From Nitratireductor sp. (GTDB lineage: Bacteria; Pseudomonadota; Alphaproteobacteria; Rhizobiales; Rhizobiaceae), in NCBI GenBank assembly GCA_020441735.1, contig JAGRLQ010000037.1, positions 1 through 7,253 of the forward strand: a stretch of 7,253 nt of DNA, in the 5' to 3' direction. Below, one piece after another: positions 6,325 through 7,253 of the stretch. The notes beneath the pieces were generated by a model. It saw nothing but the letters and a program-made list of their open reading frames with translations. It did not search any database and was not told the origin of the DNA. Both the position numbers and the translations under genes were made by a program. The stretch's first letter is position 1, and the number at the start of each line of letters is the position of its first letter.

Positions 6325-7253
6325 ATGCTCGACAAAACGAAACCGGAAGCCGAAGCGGCCACCCGGAGCGCCATTCTGGAAGGCTACATGCCGGGTTTCG
6401 GCAATGATTTTGAAACCGAGGCGCTGCCGGGCGCGCTGCCCAAGGGCATGAACAGCCCGCAGAAGTGCAATTACGGGCTTTATGGCGAGCAGTTGACCGG
6501 TACGGCATTTACCGCACCAAGCCACCAGAACGAGCGGACCTGGTGCTACCGCATCCGCCCCTCGGTGAAGCATTCCCACCGCTACGAAAAAATCGACCTG
6601 CCTTATTGGAAATCGGCGCCGAATGTCGATCCCGACGTGATCTCACTCGGGCAATACCGTTGGGACCCGGTGCCCCATGGTGACGAGAAACTCACCTGGC
6701 TGACGGGCATGCGCACCATGACCACGGCTGGCGACGTCAACACCCAGGTCGGCATGGCCACCCACATCTATCTGGTCACTGAATCCATGGTGGACAGCTA
6801 TTTCTATTCAGCCGATTCCGAGCTTCTCGTCGTGCCCCAGGAAGGTCGGCTGCGGTTCTGCACCGAGCTCGGCATCATCGATCTCGAGCCGAAGGAAATA
6901 GCCGTTATCCCGCGGGGACTGCTCTACCGGGTGGAACTGGTCGAGGGGCCGGCACGCGGTTTCGTCTGTGAAAATTACGGCCAGAAGTTCGAATTGCCGG
7001 GGCGCGGGCCGATCGGCGCGAACTGCATGGCCAACCGGCGCGACTTCAAGACCCCGGTCGCATGGTATGAAGATCGGGAAGTGCCGAGTACGGTTACCAT
7101 CAAATGGTGCGGGCAGTTCCATGAGACGAAGATCGGCCATTCGCCGCTCGACGTGGTCGCCTGGCACGGCAATTACGCACCGGTGAAATACGATCTGCGC
7201 GATTACTGCCCAATCGGGGCGATCCTGTTCGACCACCCCGATCCGTCGATCTT
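6325..7253 (+). CDS. hmgA: Homogentisate 1,2-dioxygenase, N-terminal ~310 residues (cut by right edge)
   Basis: This iron enzyme opens the ring of homogentisate to maleylacetoacetate in cytoplasmic tyrosine/phenylalanine breakdown. About 310 of the usual ~440-450 residues are visible. The family signature starts at once: YMPGFGNDFETEALPGALP, then YGLYGEQLTGTAFTAP and TWCYRIRPSVKH. Later come AGD...GMATHIYLV, the cupin strand region VPQEGRLRF, ENYGQKFELPGRGPIGANCMANRRDF and VAWHGNYAP. H281 in WHGNY should be the conserved active-site histidine (human H292). The iron-binding His/Glu/His residues lie beyond the window. GGAGGA at 6315-6320 fixes the ATG at 6325. This start gives about 21 residues ahead of the signature, somewhat more than the human enzyme. 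V287 stands where APYKYDL normally has tyrosine, as far as I recall. It is divergent from the MarR gene; maleylacetoacetate isomerase and fumarylacetoacetase genes may follow outside the window. Confidence 0.95.
   Translation, partial: MLDKTKPEAEAATRSAILEGYMPGFGNDFETEALPGALPKGMNSPQKCNYGLYGEQLTGTAFTAPSHQNERTWCYRIRPSVKHSHRYEKIDLPYWKSAPNVDPDVISLGQYRWDPVPHGDEKLTWLTGMRTMTTAGDVNTQVGMATHIYLVTESMVDSYFYSADSELLVVPQEGRLRFCTELGIIDLEPKEIAVIPRGLLYRVELVEGPARGFVCENYGQKFELPGRGPIGANCMANRRDFKTPVAWYEDREVPSTVTIKWCGQFHETKIGHSPLDVVAWHGNYAPVKYDLRDYCPIGAILFDHPDPSI

Noticed and set aside
6112..6579. Minus-strand open frame of 155 codons spanning the MarR-hmgA gap
   Set aside because: It runs antisense to hmgA, through the operator region and into the MarR gene in another frame. 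No domain is recognisable.

Overview
The window looks like ordinary chromosome from an alphaproteobacterium, most likely of the Rhizobiales/Hyphomicrobiales. Its GC content is moderately high (around 58-60% by eye), its genes are tightly packed, and its proteins are of familiar types. The lineage is an inference from gene content and protein style, not from a phylogenetic marker. There is no sign of a mobile element, CRISPR array, RNA gene or phage gene. I found no undescribed system; the regulatory palindromes are the most interesting parts.

Positions 1-3101 hold a divergent polyamine locus. Leftward on the minus strand are a periplasmic putrescine-binding protein (potF, 405-1493) and the start of its ABC ATPase (potG, 334 to beyond the left edge). 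This is the same order as the first two genes of the E. coli potFGHI operon. A strong hairpin sits in the 70-base gap between them. Rightward, across a 234-base intergenic region with a perfect 15-base palindrome, lies a glutamine-synthetase-family gene (puuA-like, 1728-3101).

Positions 3136-5772 continue the rightward operon with an FAD-dependent amine oxidase (puuB-like) and a YcaD-like MFS transporter of unknown substrate. Gaps between these genes are 34 and 42 bases. Import by PotFGHI, gamma-glutamylation by PuuA and oxidation by PuuB would together form the front half of the gamma-glutamyl putrescine route. The later steps (PuuC, PuuD) are not in the window.

Positions 5783-7253 are a second, unrelated unit: a minus-strand MarR-type regulator divergent from homogentisate 1,2-dioxygenase (hmgA, cut by the right edge), which acts in tyrosine/phenylalanine breakdown. 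The 89-base gap between them contains three TAGTTAC-type half-sites, two of them forming a perfect inverted repeat. This is the obvious candidate operator for the MarR protein. The MFS gene and the MarR gene converge with only 10 bases between their stop codons.
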